This document shows positions 1-8,051 of a stretch of DNA of 26,421 nucleotides, in pieces. This stretch comes from JACCZR01 sp963844805 (GTDB lineage: Bacteria > Actinomycetota > Thermoleophilia > Solirubrobacterales > Thermoleophilaceae), in the NCBI GenBank assembly GCA_963844805.1, contig CAWJPU010000014.1, forward strand, positions 1-26,421, in the 5' to 3' direction. Each line of letters opens with the position of its first letter. Position 1 is the stretch's first letter. A model generated the notes under the pieces. It was given only the letters and a program-made list of their open reading frames with translations, did not search any database and was not told where the DNA came from. Position numbers and translations under genes: made by a program.

Positions 1-824
1 GAGCCGAGCCGCTTGATGTGCCACGAGCGGCCCACCAGCTGGAACTCGAAGCGCTCGCCGGGCTCTTCTCGCAGGTGTAGGAAGCCCTTGCCGCGCAGGA
101 CGCCGGGGGGCAGGCCGGGCAGTAGCTCGGTCAGCCCCTTCCCGCTCAGCGGCTCGGAGCCGGACCAGCTCCAAGTGGCGTAGTCGGGGTGGCTGCCGTG
201 GCGGTGCTCGGGCTCGCTGCCGTCCTCGCCCCGGCGCGCTCCCAGCAGTACCTCGGTGGGCACGTCGGCATACGAGGTCTCGAGCACCTCCGCGAAGCGG
301 CCCATGCCCTCGAGCCCCTCCCGGCGCTCATCGAGGGCATCGCGCGAGGCCAGGTCGCTCTTGTTGAGCACGATCAGGTGGGCCGAGCGCAGCTGGTCCT
401 CCACCTGGAGCTCCACGTCGGCGTCTCGGTGGGTCGGGGCGGAGCCGTCGACCACGACGATGGTCCCGTCGCGCCGGAACCCAGGCACGTCGCCGTACAT
501 CGAGATCGCCGCCGGGTCGCCGACCCCGCTGGCCTCGATCACGATGTGCTCGGGCGGGTCGTCGCGGTCGCGCAGTCCCGCGAGCTGGAACAGCAGCTCA
601 CCGCCCATGCTGCAGCAGACGCAGCCGTTGGTGAGGCTGATGGTCTCGCCGGCCTGTGAGTCGATCAGGTCAGCGTCGACGTTGATCGCGCCGAAGTCGT
701 TGACCAGCACCGCGATGCGCCGTCCGCCGGGGTCGCTCAGCAGCCGGTTGACCAGCGTGGTCTTGCCCGCGCCGAGGTAGCCCCCCACGACGGTGAGTGG
801 GATGTCCGGCCTGGCCGGCGACAC
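1..824 (-). CDS. CobW/COG0523-family GTPase (metal chaperone), C-terminus beyond the window
   Basis: A G3E-family P-loop GTPase of the CobW/COG0523 type, which load or guard metals such as zinc or cobalt in the cytosol. From the GTG at 822-824 the protein begins MSPARPDIPLTVVGG. It shows the Walker A loop GGYLGAGKTT (about residues 14-23), the family metal-binding motif GCVCC (about 67-71), an EASGVGDP segment (about 101-108) and the G4 motif NKSD (about 148). The C-terminal CobW domain has begun (GKGFLHLREEPGERFEF) when the window ends, so roughly 274 codons are visible. No clear Shine-Dalgarno precedes the start, but a TATCGT hexamer lies 6 nt upstream, fitting a leaderless mRNA. It is divergent from rfbF across 176 bp. 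The metal cannot be told from this sequence; no Zur-like operator was recognised. Confidence 0.9.
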   Translation of the reverse strand, partial: MSPARPDIPLTVVGGYLGAGKTTLVNRLLSDPGGRRIAVLVNDFGAINVDADLIDSQAGETISLTNGCVCCSMGGELLFQLAGLRDRDDPPEHIVIEASGVGDPAAISMYGDVPGFRRDGTIVVVDGSAPTHRDADVELQVEDQLRSAHLIVLNKSDLASRDALDERREGLEGMGRFAEVLETSYADVPTEVLLGARRGEDGSEPEHRHGSHPDYATWSWSGSEPLSGKGLTELLPGLPPGVLRGKGFLHLREEPGERFEFQLVGRSWHIKRLG

Positions 825-830
825 CCGCCG

Positions 831-836
831 ACGATA
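831..836 (-). promoter_or_regulatory. Putative -10 box of the CobW-family gene
   Basis: TATCGT on the minus strand, six bases before the GTG start. Transcription starting about 7 nt downstream would begin at or next to the start codon. There is no convincing -35. The call rests on the same spacing recurring at other unit heads in this window. Confidence 0.4.
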
Positions 837-988
837 GGGGAAGGGAGTGGAGCTCTCACGCTTCGCTTGAGATCGAGGCGCGCAAGGCCAGTCAAAGGCT
901 GGCGCCAACGCGTGGCCCGGGTAGATCCTCCTGCGGACGCTCGCCTTCGTCTTGCGGCGCGAAGGGGTCTAGCGGCCCTCCGCAGCAA

Positions 989-994
989 TAGTCT
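989..994 (+). promoter_or_regulatory. Putative -10 box of rfbF (leaderless)
   Basis: TAGTCT followed by exactly six bases and then the ATG at 1001, with no Shine-Dalgarno between. The predicted transcription start coincides with the A of the ATG. No good -35 is seen. Confidence 0.45.
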
Positions 995-1000
995 CGGGCG

Positions 1001-1729
1001 ATGACAGCGATCGCGAACCCGCCTGCCGTCACCATCCTCTGCGGCGGACGCGGAACCCGCCTGACCGAGCACGCGGAGGCCATCCCGAAGCCCCTGGTCG
1101 AGATCGGTGGCCGGCCCATCCTCTGGCATGTCATGCAGCTCTACGCGACCCAGGGCTTTCGCCGCTTCGTGCTGTGCCTTGGCTACAAGGGGGACCAGAT
1201 CCAGCACTTCGTCTCGCAGGAGTCCTGGCCACCGGGGCTGGAGGTCGAGTGCGTGGACACCGGTCTCGACACGCCCACCGGCGGCCGTCTCAAGCTGCTG
1301 GAGGATCGACTCGGCGCCCGGACCTTCTGCGCGACCTATGCCGATGGCGTGGCCGACATCGATCTCGCGCGGCTCGTCTCCTTTCATCACGAGCACGGCG
1401 GGCTGGCCAGCATGACCGTCGTGAGACCGCAGCTGCAGTTCGGGGTCGCCGAGCTCGATGGGGAGGACCGCGTGGAGGGCTTCCAGGAGAAGCCGCGGCT
1501 CGATCATTGGATCAACGGCGGCTTCTTCGTGTTCGAGCCGGGCGCCTTCGCCTACTTCAGCGAGTCCTCCGTGCTCGAGCGCGAGCCGCTCGAGGGGCTT
1601 GCCCAGGACGGGGAGCTCAGGGCCTTTCGCCATACGGGGTTCTGGGATTGCATGGACACCTACAAGGACGCGATCGCCCTCAACGACATGTGGAGGAGCG
1701 GCGACGCGCCCTGGAAGCTGTGGGGGTGA
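1001..1729 (+). CDS. rfbF: Glucose-1-phosphate cytidylyltransferase-like sugar nucleotidyltransferase
   Basis: Transfers a nucleotidyl group to a sugar 1-phosphate, most likely CTP plus glucose 1-phosphate to CDP-glucose, the first step toward CDP-dideoxyhexoses and related surface sugars. At 242 aa it is close to the usual ~257 aa. The N-terminal signature CGGRGTRLTEHAEAIPKPLV (about residues 14-33) binds the nucleotide and pyrophosphate. YADGVADID matches the family's YGDGVSD metal/sugar site, and GFWDCMDTYKD near the end is typical of RfbF. The intact frame and ATG with an adjacent TAGTCT hexamer support the start. The RpiR-type gene follows 45 nt downstream. No CDP-glucose dehydratase (rfbG) is visible, so the end product is unknown, and another NDP-sugar is possible. 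Confidence 0.85.
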   Translation: MTAIANPPAVTILCGGRGTRLTEHAEAIPKPLVEIGGRPILWHVMQLYATQGFRRFVLCLGYKGDQIQHFVSQESWPPGLEVECVDTGLDTPTGGRLKLLEDRLGARTFCATYADGVADIDLARLVSFHHEHGGLASMTVVRPQLQFGVAELDGEDRVEGFQEKPRLDHWINGGFFVFEPGAFAYFSESSVLEREPLEGLAQDGELRAFRHTGFWDCMDTYKDAIALNDMWRSGDAPWKLWG

Positions 1730-1774
1730 GGGTGTTGGGAAGGAACGGCGCCGCCGCGGGCGAATCCCAGGTCC

Positions 1775-2630
1775 GTGGCGCGCTCAGGAACCGCCCTCAC
1801 GCTCTCCGACGAGATCCGTCAGCGCTTCGACGAGTTCTCCCGGTCGCAGAAGGACGTGGGGCAATACATCGTCGATCACCTCGACGAGACCGCCTTTCAC
1901 ACTGCCGAGGAGCTCGCCCGCCGCGCTAACACCTCAAGCTCGACCGTGGTCCGCTTCGCTCAGGCGCTGGGCTTCGAGGGCTTCCCCGAGCTTCAGGCGT
2001 CCGCGCGAGACGAGTACCGCCGGGCCCGCGAGAACGGCAACGGCGCCGTCAGCCGCCGAGCCGTCGAACCCGCCGCTGTTTCCCATCGACCAGACGGAGT
2101 TCGAAGCGGTGCTCGCCGCCGATCACGTCAACGTCGAGGAGACCGCCCGCAAGATCGACCGCGACGAGGTCGCCGCGGTGGTCGACCTCATCTCCCGAGC
2201 CGAGCGGACCGTGCTCTGCGGCACCGACCAGATGGCCTTCTTCGCCTCCTATCTGCGCCACCTTCTGATGCTGCTCGACCTGCGCGCGGAAGTGGTTGCG
2301 TCGCCGTCGCAGGAAGGCTTGGCGCGCCTCGGAAGGGTCGACGAGAACACCGTGCTGGTGGGCTTCTCCGCCGGACGCCCGCACCCGCTCGTGGTCCGGG
2401 CAACCAAGCTGGCGCGCAACCGCCGGGCGGCGACGGTGGCGATCGCTGACGCCACGTTGTCCGAAGTGGCCAAGCTCGCCGACCACCGCCTCTTCTACTC
2501 GTCCAACAGCCCTGCCTACGTTCGCTCGCACGCGGCCCTCCTGAGTTTGGTGCAGGCCCTTGCGTACGGGGTCTACGCGCTGGACGAGTCCGCCTACGCG
2601 GACCGGATCCGGGCGTTCAAGCTCAAGTAG
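1775..2630 (+). CDS. MurR/RpiR-family transcriptional regulator (HTH plus SIS), frame break inside
   Basis: Cytosolic DNA-binding regulator that usually senses a phosphosugar. The N-terminal ~90 residues from the GTG at 1775 form an RpiR HTH: TLSDEIRQRFDEFSRSQKDV, then AEELARRANTSSSTVVRFAQ as the recognition helices. The C-terminal half is a SIS phosphosugar-binding domain (ERTVLCGTDQMAFFASYL, then VLVGFSAGRPHPLVVRATKL), ending in RAFKLK. The two halves lie in different frames. Removing one base between about 2041 and 2062, in the low-complexity linker, joins them into a ~284-residue protein of normal family length. I think this is a sequence error, since both domains are well preserved. The stop is only 19 nt before pdxS, so it could regulate or be transcribed with the vitamin B6 operon; its ligand is unknown. 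Confidence 0.8.
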
Positions 2631-2636
2631 CACGGC

Positions 2637-2642
2637 TACCAT
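2637..2642 (+). promoter_or_regulatory. Putative -10 box of pdxS (leaderless)
   Basis: TACCAT seven bases upstream of the GTG at 2650. It lies just after the rpiR stop, so pdxS may have its own start in addition to read-through. A GGTGGGG run abuts the GTG but is too close to act as a normal ribosome-binding site. Confidence 0.35.
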
Positions 2643-2649
2643 CGGTGGG

Positions 2650-3537
2650 GTGAAGGACACCGCCACCTTCCGGGTCAAGTCGGGCCTCGCCGAGATGCTC
2701 AAGGGCGGCGTGATCATGGACGTGGTCGATGCCGAGCAGGCCCGTGTCGCCGAGGCCGCGGGGGCCGCCTCGGTGATGGCGCTGGAGCGTGTCCCCGCTG
2801 ACATCCGCACGGCCGGTGGCGTGGCCCGCATGGCCGACCCGACCAAGGTCGAGGAGATCCAGGCCGCGGTGACCATCCCGGTGATGGCCAAGGCCCGCAT
2901 CGGGCACTACGTCGAGGCCGAGGTGCTCCAGGCGCTCGAGGTCGACTACGTGGACGAGTCCGAGGTCCTCACGCCCGCCGACGAGGCCAACCACATCGAC
3001 AAGTGGGCCTTCGACGTGCCGTTCGTCTGCGGCGCCACCAACCTGGGCGAGGCCCTGCGCCGCATCGCCGAGGGCGCCGCGATGATCCGCTCCAAGGGCG
3101 AGGCCGGCACCGGCAACGTGGTCGAGGCGGTGCGCCACCTGCGCCTGATCGGCGGCGAGATCCGCCGCCTGACGAGCGCCGACCCGACCGAGCTCGCGAG
3201 CGCCGCCAAGGAGCTGCAGGCGCCGCTGGAGCTCGTGCGCGAGGTCGCCGCCGCGGGCCGCCTGCCCGTCGTGCTCTTCTCCGCCGGCGGCGTGGCCACG
3301 CCGGCCGACGCCGCGCTGATGATGCGCCTCGGCGCCGAGGGCGTGTTCGTCGGCTCGGGCATCTTCAAGGCCGAGGACCCCGAGCGGGTGGCCAAGGCCG
3401 TGGTCGAGGCCACCACCCACTACGAGGACGCCGAGCGCATCGCCGCCGCCTCGCGTGACCTGGGCGCCGCCATGCCCGGGCTCGAGATGTCCGCCGTCGA
3501 GGCCGACGGCGCCGTGCTTCAGACGCGCGGCTGGTGA
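2650..3537 (+). CDS. pdxS: Pyridoxal 5'-phosphate synthase, PdxS subunit
   Basis: Synthase subunit of the DXP-independent PLP pathway. It condenses ribose 5-phosphate, glyceraldehyde 3-phosphate and ammonia into PLP in a dodecameric (beta/alpha)8 barrel; the ammonia comes from PdxT. The frame is intact at 295 aa, the normal family length. Signatures include the N-terminal RVKSGLAEMLKGGVIMDVV with the catalytic Lys and Asp region, VMALERVPADIR, MAKARIGHYVEAEVL, the second lysine in RSKGEAGTGNVVEAVRHLR, and GVFVGSGIFKAEDP at the phosphate site. The start is GTG 2650, the first in-frame start giving a correct N-terminus (MKDTATFRVKSG). It overlaps pdxT by 4 bp (GTGA), so translation of the 1:1 synthase and glutaminase partners is probably coupled. 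Confidence 0.97.
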   Translation: MKDTATFRVKSGLAEMLKGGVIMDVVDAEQARVAEAAGAASVMALERVPADIRTAGGVARMADPTKVEEIQAAVTIPVMAKARIGHYVEAEVLQALEVDYVDESEVLTPADEANHIDKWAFDVPFVCGATNLGEALRRIAEGAAMIRSKGEAGTGNVVEAVRHLRLIGGEIRRLTSADPTELASAAKELQAPLELVREVAAAGRLPVVLFSAGGVATPADAALMMRLGAEGVFVGSGIFKAEDPERVAKAVVEATTHYEDAERIAAASRDLGAAMPGLEMSAVEADGAVLQTRGW

Positions 3538-4087
3538 GCCCCAAGACCGTCGGCGTCCTGGCGCTCCAGGGCGGCTTCGAGGCCCATGCCCGCCTGCTGC
3601 GCGAGCTGGGCGCCGTGCCGCGCGACGTCCGCACCGCCGAGGACCTCGAGGGCCTCGACGCCATCGGTGATCCCCGGCGGCGAGTCGACGACGATGACGC
3701 TGGGCATCGAGCGCGAGCACCTGGCCGAGCCGTTGCGCGACCTGGTGCGGTCGGGCACGCCGACGCTGGGCACATGCGCCGGGCTGATCATGCTCGACCG
3801 CGAGCATCTCGGCCTGCTCGACGTGACCGCGCGCCGCAACGCCTTCGGCCGCCAGGTCCGCTCCTTCGAGGCCGACCTGGACGTGGAGGGCATTCGGGCC
3901 CGTGCGGGGCGTGTTCATCCGCGCGCCGTTCGTGGAGGAGCACGGCGAGGACGTCGAGGTGCTCGCCGAGGTCGACGGCCACCCGGTCGCCGTGCGCCAG
4001 GGCAACATCGTCGCCGTGGCCTTCCACCCCGAGCTGGCGGGCGACGCGAGCTTCCACCGCTTCGTGCTAAACGGAGGCCACCCATGA
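3534..4087 (+). CDS. pdxT: Pyridoxal 5'-phosphate synthase, PdxT glutaminase subunit (two frame breaks)
   Basis: Class I glutamine amidotransferase that hydrolyses glutamine and channels ammonia to PdxS. It begins at GTG 3534 inside the pdxS stop (VGVLALQGGFEAHARLL). Three frames must be joined. An extra G near 3666-3667 splits GLDAI from VIPGGESTTM, and an extra base near 3891-3900 splits DVEGIR from the FIRAPF segment. Corrected length is about 184 aa, normal for PdxT. The nucleophile cysteine is in TLGTCAGLIML and the catalytic His-Glu pair in AFHPELAGD. All active-site motifs survive, so I read both breaks as sequencing errors rather than a decaying gene. It overlaps the aminopeptidase start by 4 bp (ATGA). 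Confidence 0.9.
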
Positions 4088-5189
4088 GAGACCACCGCGC
4101 CGACGCCCTCGCCCAGATCCTCGTCCGCTACTCGACCAAGGTCGAGAAGGGCGACGTCTGCCTGATCCAGTCGACCACCACCGCCGAGCCTCTGGTGCAG
4201 GCCGTCTACGAGGAGGTGCTGCGCGCCGGCGGGCTGCCGATCATGCAGCTCAGCACCGAGGGCGCCTCGTCCGCCTTCTACGAGCTGGCCTCCGACGAGC
4301 AGCTCGACTGGGTGCCGCCGACCTCCAAGTGGGCCGTCGAGAACACCGACGTGCGCATCGCGATCATGGCCGACGCCAACTCGCGCGAGCTGTCGAAGGT
4401 CGACCCGGCCAAGCAGGCCCGCACCCAGCGAGCGCGCAAGCCGCTGATGGAGACCTCGATGCGCCGCGCCGCCGCCGGCGAGCACCGCTGGGCGCTGACC
4501 CTGTTCCCGACCCACAACTACGCGGGCGAGGCGGGCATGTCGCTGAGCGCCTACGAGGACTTCTACTACGAGGCCTGCCTGGTCAACGACGGCGACCCGG
4601 TCACCGCCTGGCAGCGCCAGTCCGACGAGGTCAACCGGCTGGCCGACTGGATCGAGGGCAAGGAGGAGGTCCACATCAAGGGCCCCGGCACCGACATCAC
4701 GCTCGGCGTGGCCGGCCGCCACTGGATCCCCTGCACGGGCGAGCACAACATGCCCGACGGCGAGTTCTTCACCGGTCCGGTCGAGGACTCGGTCAACGGC
4801 GAGGTGTCGTTCTCGTTCCCGGCCACCTACGGCGGCCGCGAGGTCGGCGGCGTCAGGTTCAAGTTCGAGGACGGCCGGGTGGTGGACGCCTCCGCCGAGC
4901 AGGGCGAGGAGTTCCTGCTGGAGACGCTCGACACCGACGAGGGCGCCCGCACCCTCGGGCGAGCTGGGCATCGGCACCAACTACGGCATCGCCACCGGCA
5001 CCAAGGAGATCCTGCTCGACGAGAAGATCGGCGGGACGGTGCACCTGGCGATCGGCATGGCCTACCCCGAGTCGGGTGGCAAGAACGACTCGGCCGTGCA
5101 CTGGGACATGGTGTGCGACCTGCGCCAGGGCGGCTCGATCACCGTGGACGGCACGGAGCTGCAGCGCGACGGGAGGTTCGTTCGTCTGA
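4084..5189 (+). CDS. M29-family metallo-aminopeptidase (AmpS/PepS type), frame break near the C-terminus
   Basis: Thermophilic-type leucyl aminopeptidase of family M29, a cytosolic, two-metal exopeptidase. The ATG at 4084 overlaps the pdxT stop. Visible motifs include the N-terminal RADALAQILVRYSTKVEKGD, the acidic ligand region NMPDGEFFTGPVEDSVNGEV, then after a break ELGIGTNYGIATGTKEILLD, and the His/His-x-Asp metal site in HLAIGMAYPESGGKNDSAVH followed by WDMVCDLR. An extra G at 4957-4959 breaks the frame. A second oddity is at the end: the frame runs into yebC without a stop, while a TGA at 5187-5189 overlapping the yebC ATG lies one frame over. One more extra base within 5171-5187 would give an ordinary TGATG junction and a ~368 aa protein of family length. 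Its place in a vitamin B6/RuvC operon is typical of actinobacterial shuffling and does not reveal a substrate. Confidence 0.87.
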
Positions 5190-5935
5190 TGTCCGGTCAC
5201 TCCAAGTGGGCATCGATCAAGCACAAGAAGAAGGCCGTCGACGCCAAGCGCGGCGCCGCCTTCACCAAGCTGGCGCGCGCGATCCAGGTGGCCGCCCGCG
5301 AGGGTGGGGGAGACGTCGACGGCAACCCGGCGCTCGCGCTGGCCGTGCAGAAGGCCAAGGACGCGCGCATGCCCAAGGACAACATCGAGCGCGCGATCGC
5401 CAAGGGCACCGGCGCCGACAAGGACGCCGAGGCGATCGAGTCCGTGACCTACGAGGGCTACGGCCCGGGCGGGGTGGCGCTGCTGGTCGAGGCGCTGACC
5501 GACAACCGCAACCGCACCGGCTCGGAGGTGCGCCACGCCTTCACCTCCAGCGGAGGCTCGCTCGGCGAGCCCGGCTCGGTGGCCTGGATCTTCGAGAAGA
5601 AGGGCGAGCTGGTGGTCGACGCCTCCAAGCACTCCGAGGACGACCTGCTGCCGGCGATCGAGGCCGGGGCCGAGGACGTCTCGCTCGACGACGACGTGTT
5701 CGAGATCGTCACCGGCCCGTCGGAGTTCACGGCGGTGCGCGAGGCGCTGGAGGGCGCCGGCGTCGAGCTCGACTCCGCGGAGCTGGCCATGCGCCCCACC
5801 ACCCGGACGCCGGTGGAGGAAGACGACGCCAAGCGGCTCATGCGGCTGATCGACACGCTCGAGGAGCACGACGACGTGGCCTCCGTGCACGCCAACTTCG
5901 ACGTGGACGCCGAGGTGCTGGAGCGCGTGGCCTAG
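5189..5935 (+). CDS. yebC: YebC/PmpR-family protein (TACO1-like)
   Basis: Member of the widespread YebC/TACO1 family, described as DNA-binding regulators (PmpR) and, more recently, as ribosome-associated factors helping translation of proline-rich stretches. At 248 aa it is full length and in one frame. It starts with the invariant MSGHSKWASIKHKKK, carries RMPKDNIERAIAKG, YEGYGPGGVALLVEALTDNR and NRTGSEVRHAF, and ends with the DDVASVHANFDVDAEVL signature. A GGGAGG sequence 12 nt upstream of ATG 5189 is a plausible ribosome-binding site. The upstream aminopeptidase frame reads into this gene without a stop, which I attribute to an indel. It ends in a CTAG shared with the stop of the convergent glycosidase. 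Confidence 0.95.
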   Translation: MSGHSKWASIKHKKKAVDAKRGAAFTKLARAIQVAAREGGGDVDGNPALALAVQKAKDARMPKDNIERAIAKGTGADKDAEAIESVTYEGYGPGGVALLVEALTDNRNRTGSEVRHAFTSSGGSLGEPGSVAWIFEKKGELVVDASKHSEDDLLPAIEAGAEDVSLDDDVFEIVTGPSEFTAVREALEGAGVELDSAELAMRPTTRTPVEEDDAKRLMRLIDTLEEHDDVASVHANFDVDAEVLERVA

Positions 5936-7499
5936 GGGACGCGGTTGCGACGCGCGATGCGCGCGAACACGTTGGCGCTGGGCCGCGCTTCGCGCCGGAG
6001 CCCCGGGCCGATCCTGAACAGGCCGAAGCGCGGGTAGTAGCCCGCCGACCACTCGAAGTTGTCGTACAGCGACCAGTGCAGGTAGCCCTGGACGCGCGCG
6101 ACGCGGTCGGCCATCGCCTGGCGCAGCACGCGCAGGTGGCGGATCAGATGGGAGGTGCGCTGGTCGTCGTCGGCGTCGGCCAGGCCGTTCTCGGTGATGA
6201 TCACCGGCAGGCCGAAGCGCCCGGCGGTGCCCAGCACGGTGCGCAGACCCTCGGGGTAGATCTCGTTGCCGAACTCGCTGCACTCGGTGGGGCAGGGCGG
6301 CGAGGTCGGCTTCTGCGGCGTGCGGTAGTCGGTCTGGGGCAGGAAGTCGAGCACCGGGATGCGGGTGGACAGCGACACCGGCAGTCCCTGCACGCGGCCG
6401 CGGAAGTAGTAGTTCACGCCGACGAAGTCGGCCTTGCGCCGCCAGCCACGGCGCACCTCGTTCGGCTCGATCGTCCCGTTGGCGTTGCGGTCCACGCGGC
6501 CGCGCACCACCGCGTTGATGAACAGCCGGTTGAACAGGTAGTCCGCGTTGACCGCGCCGCGGCGGTCGGCGTCGCTCGACGGGTTCGCGGGCGTGAACGC
6601 CACCAGGTTCTGGACCAGCCCGACGCGCGAGCGGCGGTCCCAGCGCTTGATCGCGTCGTAGGCGGCGTCGTTGCCCCGCTCGAGGTTCAGGACGGCGGTG
6701 ATGGCGCCGGTGAAGCTGAACGCGCCGGGCGGGAAGAAGCCGCCGATCACGCCCGGGCACGTTGGCGTAGCCGTTGGTGGCGACCACCAGCGGCTCGTTG
6801 ATCGGCGTCCAGATGTCGACCAGGCGGCCGAGCCGCCAGGCCAGGTAGGCGGAGTACTTGCGGAACTCGTCGACGGTGTCGGGGTCGAGCCAGCCCGCCG
6901 GGCGGTCGAAGCGCGGCAGCGGCCCGTCGGGGTCGCGGCCCTCCAGCGCCCGGCGCGAGTTGATCGAGTCGTGGATCCAGTTGGGCAGCGTGAAGTGGTT
7001 GACGGTCACCAGCACCTTCATCCCGCGGCGGCGGGCTCGGCGGATGACCGCGGCGTAGTGGGCGCAGCGCCCGGCGGTTGGCCCGCCGGTCGAGCCGCCG
7101 CAGCTCGGAGCGGGAGATGTTGCGGCCGGTCTCGATGCCTCGCGTCGAGCGGGGGAAGATCCGGCTCCACTCGATCGACATGCGGAAGGCGTTGGAGTGC
7201 AGGCGCCGCGCGGCCAGGTCGACGTCCCCGCGCCAGCGCCGCCAGTGGCCCGGGCCCCGCTCGGGCAGGTCGCCGCTCACTCGCCCCTCGGCGATGTTGC
7301 CGCGGTCGTGGCTCCAGGTCCACCAGTCCGAGCCGCGGTCGCGGTTGGACGGGGTGCCGCCCATCTCGGTCTGGAAGCCGGCGACGGCGGTGCCCCAGAG
7401 GAAGCCGCGCGGGAAGCTGCCGCCCTGGGCGGCGGCCGCGGAGGGCAGCGCGCACGCAAGCGCCAGTGAGAACAGCGCCACTGCGAGCAGGCGGGGCAT
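5932..7499 (-). CDS. Secreted GH1 beta-glycosidase (two frame breaks)
   Basis: Retaining beta-glucosidase-type enzyme of glycoside hydrolase family 1, probably exported. The start ATG at 7497-7499 gives a signal peptide (MPRLLAVALFSLALACALP, then SAAAA) before GSFPRGFLWGTAVAGFQTEM, the canonical GH1 N-terminus. The acid/base Glu is in TPINEP (about residue 234), the nucleophile Glu in VIITENG (about 436), and the aglycone/glucose-site segment is GYLHWSLYDNFEWSAGY. Corrected length is about 521 aa. Two extra bases split the reading frame, in a GGG at 7060-7062 and in the CCCGGG at 6752-6757; both segments flanking each break match GH1. An EF-hand-like loop (DRNANGTIEPNE) is embedded near residue 335. 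It lies opposite the flanking genes and interrupts the usual yebC-ruvC adjacency, so it is probably an insertion into an old operon. Confidence 0.88.
6457..6492 (-). other. EF-hand-like calcium-binding loop coded within the GH1 gene
   Basis: Twelve codons read DRNANGTIEPNE, which fits the EF-hand loop with D1, N3, N5, G6, I8 and E12. It sits between FINAVVRGRV and VRRGWRRKADFVGVNYY. It probably binds Ca2+ and stabilises an extracytoplasmic loop; that is inference from the motif alone. Confidence 0.55.
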
Positions 7500-7509
7500 G
7501 CCTGAGCGC

Positions 7510-7515
7510 AACCTA
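7510..7515 (-). promoter_or_regulatory. Putative -10 box of the GH1 gene
   Basis: TAGGTT on the minus strand, ten bases before the ATG. The predicted leader is at most about three nucleotides and contains no Shine-Dalgarno. It lies back to back with the ruvC hexamer 28 bp away. Confidence 0.4.
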
Positions 7516-7543
7516 CACCGGGGAAGGCATCCGCACGCCACCG

Positions 7544-7549
7544 CAGAAT
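7544..7549 (+). promoter_or_regulatory. Putative -10 box of ruvC (leaderless)
   Basis: CAGAAT seven bases upstream of the ruvC ATG, with the same sequence and spacing as the hexamer before recJ. The intervening AGGGCG could act as a very close ribosome-binding site instead. Confidence 0.4.
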
Positions 7550-7556
7550 CAGGGCG

Positions 7557-8051
7557 ATGGTGGTCGTTCTCGGCATCGATCCCGGCACCGCCAACACCGG
7601 CTACGGCGTGGTGGTCTCCCAGCGCGGCACGATGGGCGCCCTGGACGGCGGCGTGATCGGCACGGGCTCGGGCGAGCCGCTGGAGCGCCGCCTCGCGCGC
7701 ATCCACGCACGCGTGTGCGACCTCATCTCCGCGCATCGGCCCGACGCCGTGGCCATCGAGGAGCTCTACTTCGGCCAGAACGCCCGCAGCGCCTTCGCCG
7801 TCGGCCAGGCCAGGGGCGTGGTGCTGCTGGGCGCCGGGATGCACGGGATTCCCTGCTTCTCGTACACGCCGCAGGCCGTAAAGAGCGCAGTGTGCGGGAG
7901 CGGCGCGGCCGACAAGGCCCAGGTTCAGCGCATGGTTGGCACCCTGCTGTCCTTGCCCGAGCCTCCCGAGCCCGACCACGCCGCCGACGCCCTCGCGGTG
8001 GCGGTCTGCCACGCCAACGGCGCGCCCCTGCGCGCGGCGGTGCCGTCATGA
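7557..8051 (+). CDS. ruvC: Holliday junction endonuclease RuvC
   Basis: Crossover-junction resolvase that cuts Holliday junctions symmetrically, working with RuvAB in recombinational repair. At 164 aa it is normal length. The RNase H-like fold is clear: GIDPGTANTGYGVV has the first catalytic Asp, AIEELYFGQNARSAFAVGQA the catalytic Glu and DNA-contact helix, and PDHAADALAVAVCHA the C-terminal Asp pair. The start ATG 7557 places MVVVLGIDPG at the expected N-terminus. It is the first gene of a ruvC-ruvA-ruvB series with 4-bp stop/start overlaps (ATGA into ruvA), implying coupled translation of the resolvasome. Confidence 0.96.
   Translation: MVVVLGIDPGTANTGYGVVVSQRGTMGALDGGVIGTGSGEPLERRLARIHARVCDLISAHRPDAVAIEELYFGQNARSAFAVGQARGVVLLGAGMHGIPCFSYTPQAVKSAVCGSGAADKAQVQRMVGTLLSLPEPPEPDHAADALAVAVCHANGAPLRAAVPS

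Noticed and set aside
3534..4087. pdxT as a pseudogene or as programmed frameshifting
   Set aside because: Both breaks are single-base and the three pieces retain every active-site motif; there is no slippery site and stimulator. Sequence error is simpler.
2623..4980. Very long minus-strand open frames (up to 785 codons) opposite pdxS-pdxT and the aminopeptidase
   Set aside because: They are His/Gly/Arg/Leu-rich with no family motifs, as expected from the antisense of GC-rich genes; the plus-strand proteins are strongly conserved.
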